22,669 nt of DNA from positions 1 through 22,669 of the forward strand of contig JANMZR010000241.1 in NCBI GenBank assembly GCA_031383555.1. Reading direction: 5' to 3'. Numbering within the stretch: position 1 is the first letter of the stretch; every line of letters starts with the position of its first letter. A program made the translations under genes and the position numbers. This DNA is from JANMZR01 sp031383555. GTDB taxonomy: Bacteria; Bacteroidota; Bacteroidia; Cytophagales; Spirosomataceae. Of this stretch, positions 1 through 6,742 are shown piece after piece. Under the pieces are notes generated by a model. That model saw only the letters and a program-made list of their open reading frames with translations. It had not been told where the DNA came from and ran no database searches.

Positions 1-623
1 AAGTCACGTTTCCAAAAATAAAATAAGGCAAACATTGCACCAGCAGCTGTAGCAATTAAAATACCAGCATAGCCCTGAGGGTAATGTAATAAACCAAACA
101 CTAGGGTTGATATTAAAAAAGCCATCCATTTTTTACCTGTAATGGCCGTAATTCTTTCCAATAAAAAGCCACGCATAAATACTTCCTCTGCAACTCCCGC
201 TCGAATAGTAATAAGAGTGATGGTTAATGGTGAAACTTTGTCAAATGCTGTTGATTCTCCAAATTTCCAACCAAAAAGCTTGGAAATCTCGATACATCCT
301 AATATTAGAGCAAAGCCTATTAAAACAAGAATTGGCACCCATAATAAAGATTTGCCCCAATGTTTATTATTCAGGCCAATCGAAGTTAACGTGAGCTTTT
401 CTTTTTTAATTATGTAAAAAAGCAAAATTGCAACCAGCCCAAAAATAAGTAATTCTTTAAGAATCATCTGGCCATTATTCAATGGGGAGCCACAAATTTT
501 ATAAAATACTTCATTGATGGCACTGATGCCAAATAATGAAATAATAATACCCAGCCAGGTAAAATTGTTGGCTTTTTGATTTTCTCCAATCAAGGGACTT
601 AAAGTGACTTTTCTATTTTTCAT
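1..623 (-). CDS. CPBP-family intramembrane metalloprotease (partial, C-terminus beyond the window)
   Basis: This reading frame runs without a stop from the ATG at 623-621 to the left edge of the window (207 codons), so the C-terminus is missing. It encodes a polytopic membrane protein with hydrophobic stretches near residues 22-36, 54-71, 92-110 and 165-205. The CPBP (CAAX protease and bacteriocin-processing, Rce1-like) signature is visible: a paired glutamate followed by arginine (E146, E147, R151, in AEEVFMRG) and a later FGLLH motif with H180. These are the glutamates and histidine that form the active site in this family. The last conserved motif would lie outside the window. The substrate cannot be told; bacterial members act in peptide processing, immunity or envelope maintenance. 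It starts 30 bp after the lipoprotein stop at 654 and is probably the last gene of a DUF3592-lipoprotein-CPBP operon. The family call is firm; the role is open. Confidence 0.85.
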   Translation of the reverse strand, partial: MKNRKVTLSPLIGENQKANNFTWLGIIISLFGISAINEVFYKICGSPLNNGQMILKELLIFGLVAILLFYIIKKEKLTLTSIGLNNKHWGKSLLWVPILVLIGFALILGCIEISKLFGWKFGESTAFDKVSPLTITLITIRAGVAEEVFMRGFLLERITAITGKKWMAFLISTLVFGLLHYPQGYAGILIATAAGAMFALFYFWKRD

Positions 624-653
624 TTTAAAAAAATTTGTTTTTAAAGTAGACAA

Positions 654-1625
654 TTATTCTTTTACCATTTTTATTTTGCTCATTAAAGTGTTGTTTTCAA
701 CATTATAATCCATAGAAATATAACTGTCAGCTTCAATATTATAGCTTGCTGATTCAGTCTCTTTTGATTGATAAGTAATTGGAAATTTGATATTTACTAT
801 TGTTGGATTTTTCTCTATTTGATTAAATTCAACAGTTTCTAGTATTTCAAAAGGCTGCTTTAAATGCCCAGAAGCCCATTTTTTACCTTCAATTCTTGCT
901 TTTTCAACAGCATACATAAAACGGTCACTACTGGTATTGTACTCCCAATTTTTACCAACTTTTGTTGCCAAAAATGTTTCATTATAAGGACATATTGTTG
1001 AGTAAACCATGTTTTTCTTAAATTCACCAACCGATTGTCGCCAGTATAATAAAGGTACTATTTCTTTGAAATTCTTATCTTTTTCTGAAGGTTCGAGGTA
1101 GCTAATATTCCTATCATAAGCTCCTTCTTTTTGCCATTTTGCAAAACATTTTTCTAGAATTAGTAAACTATTTTTGCGATCGGCAAGGCTTGGTTCTTTA
1201 AAAATCAATATAAATACGGTTCCATTCTTTATGCCAATAGCTATTTCTTTTAAGCCGTTTTCTCGGGTAATTTTATATAGTGATAAGGCATCTTTATACT
1301 CTCGCTGAGCTTTAGAAAAAGCACTGTCTAGCTTAGATTTTGAAAGGTTGAAATTCTCCAAACGTTTATCCCAATTCAGACTAGTTTGTATCAAATTATT
1401 TGATTTTTCGGCAACAATTGATGTTTTTACACTAAAACTTAAATTGCCAATTATATCATCAGTAAAAGTATCCAATACTTGAAATCGATTGGGGTATTCG
1501 TTTTCAAGCCAACCAGCAAAACTTGGATCTTTAGACTTACATCCAAAAAGGGAAAATATCATAAAAATTAAGCTGAAAATACAGCGTAAAATTTTGAAAG
1601 AATTTATCATTCGTTTTTTTAGCAT
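654..1625 (-). CDS. lipoprotein of unknown function
   Basis: The frame is open up to 1721, but I prefer the ATG at 1625-1623. It gives a proper lipoprotein signal peptide (MLKKRMINSFKIL, a hydrophobic stretch, then FSLFGC with the acylated cysteine). It lies just 5 bp after the stop of the upstream DUF3592 gene instead of overlapping it by 91 bp, and an AGGAAA element sits 9 bp before it. An internal ATG at 1610 is also possible. The mature protein (about 300 residues) is mostly polar and lysine-rich, with no further membrane segment and no motif I recognise. It begins FAGWLENEYPNRFQVLDTF and ends in a beta-rich stretch. It is presumably anchored in an envelope membrane. The tight spacing to the DUF3592 gene (5 bp) and the CPBP protease gene (30 bp) says the three are co-transcribed. 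Function unknown. Confidence 0.75.
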   Translation of the reverse strand: MLKKRMINSFKILRCIFSLIFMIFSLFGCKSKDPSFAGWLENEYPNRFQVLDTFTDDIIGNLSFSVKTSIVAEKSNNLIQTSLNWDKRLENFNLSKSKLDSAFSKAQREYKDALSLYKITRENGLKEIAIGIKNGTVFILIFKEPSLADRKNSLLILEKCFAKWQKEGAYDRNISYLEPSEKDKNFKEIVPLLYWRQSVGEFKKNMVYSTICPYNETFLATKVGKNWEYNTSSDRFMYAVEKARIEGKKWASGHLKQPFEILETVEFNQIEKNPTIVNIKFPITYQSKETESASYNIEADSYISMDYNVENNTLMSKIKMVKE

Positions 1626-1630
1626 ATTTG

Positions 1631-2068
1631 TTATTTCCTGTTTACAGAATTCCATGCCAACGGATAGCCAATTAGGCACATCACAAAGCCGAATATACCA
1701 AAGGCAACGGGCAAAATCCACGTATCACCCCCTTCTAATGTTGCTAGATTTGGTTCACTGGGCAAATACCAAATATTGACAGTATCGCCTATTTTATATT
1801 GAGCGGGTGTTGTATAAGTTTGGCTATAATAGCTTTTTTGTTGGCCAGTTTTTATAAAATAGTCGATAAATGGTGCAAGTGCAGTCGAAGTCACATTTTC
1901 GCCAATCCGGCGTGGCCTATGTACATTATCAACAATAATGCCTTGTGTTTGAATACCGTTTTTGATTATTTGGCCTGTTGATCGCCACTCTTTAAAAGCA
2001 ATAACAGAGAAAAGAGTGCCAGCTAAAGCGAGCATAATTCCAATAATTAGCCCAAAATTTAAACGCAT
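1631..2068 (-). CDS. DUF3592 domain membrane protein
   Basis: This 145-residue protein has two membrane segments (about residues 5-24 and 117-137) flanking a soluble beta-rich domain. The middle shows the typical DUF3592 pattern: GIQTQGIIVDNV, then a central PFIDYFI strand, then YKIGDTVNIWYLPSEPNLATL, followed by a W-x-x-P entry into the second membrane helix. Members of this family are small inner-membrane proteins without an assigned reaction. It is the first gene of a likely operon with the lipoprotein and CPBP protease genes downstream (5 bp and 30 bp gaps). The stand-alone LytTR gene ends 59 bp upstream on the same strand, so read-through from it is possible. The start is the only reasonable ATG before the first membrane helix. 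Confidence 0.8.
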   Translation of the reverse strand: MRLNFGLIIGIMLALAGTLFSVIAFKEWRSTGQIIKNGIQTQGIIVDNVHRPRRIGENVTSTALAPFIDYFIKTGQQKSYYSQTYTTPAQYKIGDTVNIWYLPSEPNLATLEGGDTWILPVAFGIFGFVMCLIGYPLAWNSVNRK

Positions 2069-2127
2069 AATAGTTCTATTAGCATAGCTTAAGAAACCTG
2101 AAATATATTATAGAAAACTGCGAAATA

Positions 2128-2484
2128 TTAGCTTAAAATTGTTCCCACTGGCCCCAATTTCCTATCATACAATGCTTTTTGCCTTCTCGAAATTGAGGCC
2201 GAATACCCATTTGTAAGATAAATCATCGAATCATGAATCAATGTTCTTTCAATATGTATTTGATTTACCATACAGCCTCTATTTACCCTCCTAAACCCCT
2301 TTTGGGAAAGTACGATGTCAAATAATCTAAGGGTAATTGGGGCTAAAATTGGTTTGCTATCCAGCATATGAAGCCAGGTATAATTCGATTCACTTTTTAG
2401 CAAAATAATATTGTCAATAGCAACAATGCTTTTCTTTTTTAATGTTACAAACAATTGGTTATCAATAATTTTTACAGTTTTCAT
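2128..2484 (-). CDS. stand-alone LytTR DNA-binding domain protein
   Basis: A 118-residue protein made up almost entirely of one LytTR domain, with no receiver domain in front. Family features in order: an IDNIILLKSESNYTWLHM segment (the usual 'I-x-x-I-x-x-aromatic/charged ... Y-T' first strand), a strand leading to PITLRLFDIVL, the FRRVNRGCMVNQIHI core (equivalent to FxRIHRSxLVN), and YLTNGYSASISRRQK at the end (the NG...ISRR recognition segment). LytTR proteins bind promoter DNA, usually as pairs on direct repeats. Without a receiver domain it may act constitutively, through another signal, or by competing with full-length LytTR regulators such as the one encoded at 5969-6742. It lies 152 bp downstream of the C1q-domain surface protein gene on the same strand. 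Its targets are unknown. Confidence 0.85.
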   Translation of the reverse strand: MKTVKIIDNQLFVTLKKKSIVAIDNIILLKSESNYTWLHMLDSKPILAPITLRLFDIVLSQKGFRRVNRGCMVNQIHIERTLIHDSMIYLTNGYSASISRRQKALYDRKLGPVGTILS

Positions 2485-2504
2485 AAGGATATAGGTTTTT
2501 TTAT

Positions 2505-2560
2505 GGTAAAAGGATACACCTTGTCTGAGTTTCTGGTGTGGAGTTAATACATTCTTTACC
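2505..2560. repeat. nested inverted repeat upstream of the LytTR gene
   Basis: An outer arm GGTAAA (2505-2510) pairs with TTTACC (2555-2560), and an inner arm ACACC (2516-2520) pairs with GGTGT (2535-2539). The structure lies in the 152-bp gap between the surface protein gene and the stand-alone LytTR gene, starting 21 bp before the LytTR start codon. It could be an operator for autoregulation or a leader hairpin. The arms are short and unevenly spaced, so chance is possible. No T-tract follows on the minus strand, so it is not a standard terminator. Confidence 0.3.
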
Positions 2561-2636
2561 AGTGCCTTAGTCTTTTAAAATTATGCTCATAAGAAGGTAA
2601 TGATTATTGCATATGTTTTAATAGTTCAATCTCTTT

Positions 2637-4256
2637 CTAATTACCAAAAGGAAATATCAGGTGACCGTTAAAATAACATTGTGCATAGTTATCCACCAAA
2701 AGTGAAGGGGCTGATGATAGGTTAGATTGCCTTGCTGCGACAAAAACTTGGTCACCCGCTAGCAAAGTAAGATCACCACTTATATTCACAGACGTATTAT
2801 CTACGCTGTTAATATAGCCCCCCTTTGTAATAAATTCTATTATATTTCCATTTCTCCTCGCCATAATACTAATTTCAATTTCCAGATAATCAAAAAGCAC
2901 TGCAAATACAAAATTCAGCGATGCATCAAAATGATACAATCCGTTGAGAGGAACAGTAAATGTGCTGGAACTATTGGTTGTTGCTCCATTATATACAGTA
3001 TAATCGTCTCCAAAATTATAACCAATTGATTTGAATTCTATTTTATTCCTTATAGGTAATACAAATGGAGAAGAAACGATGGCATTGGTTGTTCCAATTG
3101 CATCAGCAATACCTGCAGCTCTAAAAGCAATTTGCGGAATTGAGCTTGCTGGTTGCCATGTTGCATTACCTGTCGCATCACTGGTTAATACTGCACCAAT
3201 GCTTGGATTTGTATTGCCTCCTGAAATTTTTACTTTACCAATTGATTCTAATCCGTAACCAGTTGTACTGCTGCCAAATAAAGCGGTACCGCCGACGCTT
3301 GTAGCCGACACGGCTCTGTAATTATCGCCGAGCGCTCTTACAGCAATACCATTCAAAGATGAGCCATAAACTCCTTGTGTATTTGTAATATGAGAAACGC
3401 CCACAACACCACTTCCGGCTGTTCCAGTGTTTTGCCCATAAACGCCTGATTTGCCCAAGGCTGTATTAGTAATACCTTTTAAACCATAACCCGTATTGCT
3501 AGTCCCTACAACACCATCGCCAGTCGTTGATGTTGCTGCAAGACCTGTACCGGTTCCTGAATTCTCAATTGAAACTGCTGACTGTGCGTTAGCAGCATTA
3601 GTTTGATAAATCTTTAATTGCTCACCAAGGTTATTTCCTGCTATCTGCACATTGAAAGAGGTGCTTGCTGGATTTGCTAACTGAAAGGATCCCGTTTTTC
3701 CAATTCCTCGGTTTAATGTATTCAGTAATGTATTGGTATTAGCAGGGTTGTTGTTTTCACCATGAAAAGCCGTGCCATTATCAGCAAATGAACGGATAGA
3801 TTGTGAACCAGCACCGTTTGAAAAAGCATTAAGCCCTATGCTGGCTCCTCCAGTTGCTTTGGCTGTCATCCCCGTGCCAAATTCTGCGGATGATGATCCT
3901 TCAATTGCAGCGCCTATTCCCTGGTTAGCTACATCAAAGGCAGATATAGCAGTATTCACTGTTTGAGAGAACGGCAATACCAGCCCCCCACTTGTGTATA
4001 GGTTTTTCCAGATGGCCCCGTCGTATGTCCATACTGTTTTGGTATCTGAGTCAAAAACCAGCAAACCCAAGGCTGGTGTTGCGACGGCTATTCGTTGAGC
4101 TGAGCTCATTCTGGGCATCAACATCCCTTTAGTTACACTACTTACATCAAGCATTGCTGAGGTATTTGGAGCTGAGCCAGTTGCATTTACGCCAATTTGA
4201 GCAAATGAATAATTTGCGAATAATGTAAAAACGAGTAAAAATAGATTGTTTTTCAT
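2637..4256 (-). CDS. secreted surface protein with Gly/Ala/Thr-rich repeat stalk and C-terminal C1q/TNF-like domain
   Basis: A 539-residue protein with a clear signal peptide (cleavage near FANYSFA-Q, residues 19/20). Residues 20-90 are the tail-fibre-like head common in secreted Bacteroidota proteins: 'IGVNATGSAPNTSAMLDVSS', then KGMLMPRMSSAQR, then LGLLVFDSDTKTVWTYDGAIW. Residues about 105-345 are low-complexity G/A/S/T/N-rich with irregular repeats of the type TGxGVVG / NTGYGLKG / SGVYG / TTGYGLES, suggesting a beta-helical or trimeric stalk. Next comes the linker GAVLTSDATGNATWQ, frequent in these proteins. Residues about 375-535 look like a C1q/TNF-like jelly roll: IAFRA start, FTVPLNGLYHFDASL core, GDQVFVAA and the closing strand CYFNGHLIF. 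This fold trimerises and often binds ligands, so an adhesin-like or surface-layer role is an inference. No typical T9SS C-terminal sorting domain is visible. Confidence 0.8.
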   Translation of the reverse strand: MKNNLFLLVFTLFANYSFAQIGVNATGSAPNTSAMLDVSSVTKGMLMPRMSSAQRIAVATPALGLLVFDSDTKTVWTYDGAIWKNLYTSGGLVLPFSQTVNTAISAFDVANQGIGAAIEGSSSAEFGTGMTAKATGGASIGLNAFSNGAGSQSIRSFADNGTAFHGENNNPANTNTLLNTLNRGIGKTGSFQLANPASTSFNVQIAGNNLGEQLKIYQTNAANAQSAVSIENSGTGTGLAATSTTGDGVVGTSNTGYGLKGITNTALGKSGVYGQNTGTAGSGVVGVSHITNTQGVYGSSLNGIAVRALGDNYRAVSATSVGGTALFGSSTTGYGLESIGKVKISGGNTNPSIGAVLTSDATGNATWQPASSIPQIAFRAAGIADAIGTTNAIVSSPFVLPIRNKIEFKSIGYNFGDDYTVYNGATTNSSSTFTVPLNGLYHFDASLNFVFAVLFDYLEIEISIMARRNGNIIEFITKGGYINSVDNTSVNISGDLTLLAGDQVFVAARQSNLSSAPSLLVDNYAQCYFNGHLIFPFGN

Positions 4257-4392
4257 TGTTTGGTTTGTTTAGATTAATTTGATGGAACAAAATTGATTTA
4301 ATGATAAGTTTTTTGAAAAAATATCGAGGTGAAACGAATAAAATAGGAGTTGAAGTGTAGCTTTTTCCTGTTGAAATAAATCTGGAAAAGTA

Positions 4393-5031
4393 TCACTGCC
4401 TTTTTACAAAAGAATATTCCTTTTCATCCAACAATAAATGTTTACCTTCAAGTCTATCTTTACTAATTTTAAGCTTATAATTATGTAAAGATAGCTCAAA
4501 AATTGAGGGTAAAAAGCTGAATTCGAAATAGTTATGTGATTTGTCTATAATTTCAAATTTAGAATGTTTTTCAGGGCAAAATTTGAAAAATAAGAAAATA
4601 TTTTCTGCCCTGTTTTCTTCAAAAATAACCATGCCATTTGCATCCGCTTTTTGCATCTCATTAATTTTTTCTCCATAAATTTGGGCTGTTACCATTTCAG
4701 TTAAATAGGCATCATTACCAACAATTTTTATAGTGATACCTTTATTATTTCTCTTTTCTGATTTCAACATTTTATAGTCCTGCACCTGATTTCGACTGCT
4801 ATTGAAAACTAGAAAGTCGCCTTCTCTTGCCCACGTACCTGAGCCATTGCGATCCAATGCACCATAGCTGAAAAAAAACTCAAAACTATAATCGGCATTT
4901 AGCTGAAAACCAGAGGCTATTTCTCGAACACCTTGTAAATAATAATCGCCAACTAACGTGCTATCAGATTTTTGTGCAAAAATATTTTTTGAAAACAAAA
5001 TGAGAATAATAAGAAATAGGTGTTTTTTCAT
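4393..5031 (-). CDS. secreted hypothetical protein
   Basis: A 212-residue protein with a signal peptide (MKKHLFLIILILFSKNIFA-Q). The mature part starts with SDSTLVGDYYLQGVREIASG, continues FQLNADYSFEFFFSYGALDR and then GTWAREGDFLVFNS. This beta-rich pattern resembles lipocalin-like or META-like small barrels that begin 'L-x-G-x-Y', but I cannot assign a family. A later stretch, QKADANGMVIFEEN, looks like the turn of a carboxypeptidase-regulatory-like beta sandwich. No catalytic motif is seen. It is the first gene of the minus-strand block, 136 bp upstream of the surface protein gene, and is divergent from the gene at 5490 across a 458-bp gap. Function unknown. Confidence 0.65.
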   Translation of the reverse strand: MKKHLFLIILILFSKNIFAQKSDSTLVGDYYLQGVREIASGFQLNADYSFEFFFSYGALDRNGSGTWAREGDFLVFNSSRNQVQDYKMLKSEKRNNKGITIKIVGNDAYLTEMVTAQIYGEKINEMQKADANGMVIFEENRAENIFLFFKFCPEKHSKFEIIDKSHNYFEFSFLPSIFELSLHNYKLKISKDRLEGKHLLLDEKEYSFVKRQ

Positions 5032-5489
5032 AGATTGAAGGGTTTATATTTTCTCGATTTTCGAACATAAATATCGATTGAAAATTATTTTAATTAAAAT
5101 ACAAATTACAACTTATTCTAGTAAAATGACTAAAAAGCACCTTGAGATGTGGCAATTTTGATTTGAAATGTAGAGTTTGGTTTTCCTTCTACCCAACTTT
5201 AATATTTGTTAAAACACGTTTTCAGATGAGTTCTTACTCATAATCTGTGAAAAATTTAAATCTTATCGTATATTTTTTCCTGCCCTAGAAATTACAAATG
5301 ACTTATAAAATAGTTAATAGGAAACTTATTTAGTATAATTTCAATACACTTTAACCTTCTATTTATGCACTTCACTTAGTTTTATTTTTATTCTTTCAAA
5401 TACAATCAGAAATTAGTCTCATATTTTCAGCGGAATCATTTTTATAATGATAATACCCATAATATAATTTAAAAAAGAAGCTTGCAGAA
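5032..5489. other. divergent intergenic region, very AT-rich
   Basis: This 458-bp gap separates the divergent genes at 5031 (minus) and 5490 (plus). I see no coding frame with sensible codon use. A weak plus-strand promoter candidate is TTTG at 5176-5179, 21 bp, then AATATTTG at 5201-5208, one base off the Bacteroidota -7 consensus TAnnTTTG. A short perfect palindrome lies at 5435-5451 and is listed separately. Nothing else stands out. Confidence 0.4.
5435..5451. repeat. 17-bp palindrome upstream of the gene at 5490
   Basis: ATCATT (5435-5440), a TTTAT spacer, then AATGAT (5446-5451) form a perfect inverted repeat 38 bp before the start codon at 5490. It is a candidate operator or leader hairpin. 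The left part, ATCATTTTTATA, also occurs at 17221-17232 in the regulatory region upstream of the second SusC gene. All-A/T content makes chance a real alternative. Confidence 0.3.
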
Positions 5490-5807
5490 ATGGAAAAAAT
5501 TATAAACAAAATAAGGCGCTTGTTAACACGCAAGCCGCATTTAAACATTTATAAGCAATTGCAGTCGCAACATTTTTTGTTGAGGACAGGCATTGCTACT
5601 ACTGCGCAAATTCTCGATATAACTCAGGAGGATTGTGAAGTGATTGATTTTGTCTATTTGAAGCTTTGGGTAAATATGAAAATCCACAATACATGGGTTC
5701 GGCACCATATTGTTACCTTGCTTAACCGAAAAGATATACCTTCAATAGGTCAAACCATTCATATCAAATATAGTTCTGAGGATATATCTACTGTAATAAT
5801 AGTTTAA
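5490..5807 (+). CDS. small hypothetical protein, DUF3592-like soluble domain
   Basis: A 105-residue protein with a basic N-terminus (MEKIINKIRRLLTRKPHLN) and no membrane segment or signal peptide. From residue 30 it has the layout of the soluble core of DUF3592-like proteins: GIATTAQILDITQED (strand with G-x-x-x-x-A-x-I-L), YLKLWVNMKI, then IPSIGQTIHIKYSSEDISTVII, comparable to IGDTVNIWYLPSEPNLATL in the gene at 1631. I therefore infer a small beta-barrel of that type, without the flanking membrane helices. The reaction or partner is unknown. It is transcribed in the same direction as the response regulator but separated from it by 161 bp, with a possible promoter in that gap, so co-transcription is uncertain. 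Codon use is ordinary for the window. Confidence 0.6.
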   Translation: MEKIINKIRRLLTRKPHLNIYKQLQSQHFLLRTGIATTAQILDITQEDCEVIDFVYLKLWVNMKIHNTWVRHHIVTLLNRKDIPSIGQTIHIKYSSEDISTVIIV

Positions 5808-5814
5808 TTAATAA

Positions 5815-5822
5815 TATATTTG
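5815..5822 (+). promoter_or_regulatory. candidate Bacteroidota -7 box before the two-component genes
   Basis: TATATTTG matches the Bacteroidota -7 consensus TAnnTTTG exactly and lies just after the stop of the gene at 5490. No convincing -33 TTG sits about 19-23 bp upstream. If used, transcription would start near 5829 and leave a leader of about 140 nt before the response regulator. One 8-bp match in AT-rich DNA is weak support. Confidence 0.3.
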
Positions 5823-5968
5823 CTATTTTGAAGATTAAGAAATGCTGGTTTTATTCAATTGCTGATTTCCATTTAAACCTCAACAACAATCATTTAATTT
5901 CTTCATTTCATTTTTATATTTTTTAATATTCACTAACTTTAATTGAAGTTTACATAAAAAACTAGGAA

Positions 5969-6742
5969 ATGAAAGCTATCATAATTGAGGATGAAAAATT
6001 AGTAGCTAGGGAATTATCAATAAAAATTGCAAAAATTGATCCTGAGCTAAAAATTCTGGATATATTACCAAGTGTAAAAACTGCACTCAATTGGTTTACA
6101 CAAAATGCTGAGCCAGATTTAGTTTTTGCTGATATTCAATTGTCAGACGGCGTTAGTTTTGAGATTTTTGAGAAATTTCAGCTGACTTGCCCCATTGTTT
6201 TTATTACTTCGTTCAATGAATATGCAATTAAAGCTTTTAAAGTTAACAGTATTGACTATTTGTTAAAACCTGTTGAAATGAAAGACTTGGAAAATGCTAT
6301 TGAAAAGGCAAGAAATATCAATAAAAGATTATCGAAAGCACCATTTGATATGCATGCTTTAATGGAAATGCTACAAACTGGCGTGCCAACCAAAGTATTA
6401 TATAAAGAACATTTTCTTGTCAATCATCGCAATGCTTGGGTACCTTTGAAAACCCAGGAAATAGATTATTTTTACTATGAAACAGTAGTGCATGTGGTTA
6501 CAAAAAACAAAGAAACTTTCACCTATGATGCTGACACTATGGACGAGATAGAACAAATGCTGGATCCTGCTGTATTTTATAGAATTAATAGACAATATAT
6601 AGTAAATATAGAGGCCATTCAAAAAGTCTGGGGTATTGAAAGCTCAAAACTAATAGTAAAACTAAAAGAGCCACACCAAGCCGTTGAGGTGAATATCAGT
6701 CGAATAAAAGCACCGCATTTCAAGAAATGGTTAGAAAAATGA
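5969..6742 (+). CDS. LytTR-family response regulator (receiver + LytTR DNA-binding domain)
   Basis: A 257-residue two-component response regulator. The receiver domain (about residues 1-118) shows the acidic pair E8/D9, the phospho-acceptor D55 in LVFADIQLSDG, T80 in VFITSFNEYAIKAF and K100 in DYLLKPVE. A linker leads to a LytTR domain (about 145-255) with KEHFLVNHRNAWVPLKTQEI, FYRINRQYIVNIEAIQKV (the FxRINRxYIVN core) and a VEVNISRIK end. Phosphorylation by the kinase encoded next to it should control binding to promoter direct repeats. The stop TGA overlaps an ATG of the kinase gene (ATGA at 6739-6742), so the two are translationally coupled with the regulator first. Its targets are not shown by the sequence; the nearby surface-protein and SusCD genes are candidates only by proximity. 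Confidence 0.93.
   Translation: MKAIIIEDEKLVARELSIKIAKIDPELKILDILPSVKTALNWFTQNAEPDLVFADIQLSDGVSFEIFEKFQLTCPIVFITSFNEYAIKAFKVNSIDYLLKPVEMKDLENAIEKARNINKRLSKAPFDMHALMEMLQTGVPTKVLYKEHFLVNHRNAWVPLKTQEIDYFYYETVVHVVTKNKETFTYDADTMDEIEQMLDPAVFYRINRQYIVNIEAIQKVWGIESSKLIVKLKEPHQAVEVNISRIKAPHFKKWLEK

Noticed and set aside
142..417. Plus-strand open frame of 91 codons
   Set aside because: It overlaps antisense the CPBP protease gene, whose EExxxR and FGLLH motifs are intact on the minus strand.
1626..1721. N-terminal extension of the lipoprotein gene to an ATG at 1721
   Set aside because: It would overlap the end of the DUF3592 gene by 91 bp and bury the lipoprotein signal peptide 32 residues inside the protein; the ATG at 1625 fits much better.
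4363..4389. TTTTCC ... GGAAAA inverted repeat after the gene at 4393-5031, as a possible terminator
   Set aside because: A weak 6-bp stem with a 15-nt loop, no GC-rich core and no clear U-tract on the minus strand; not enough to call.
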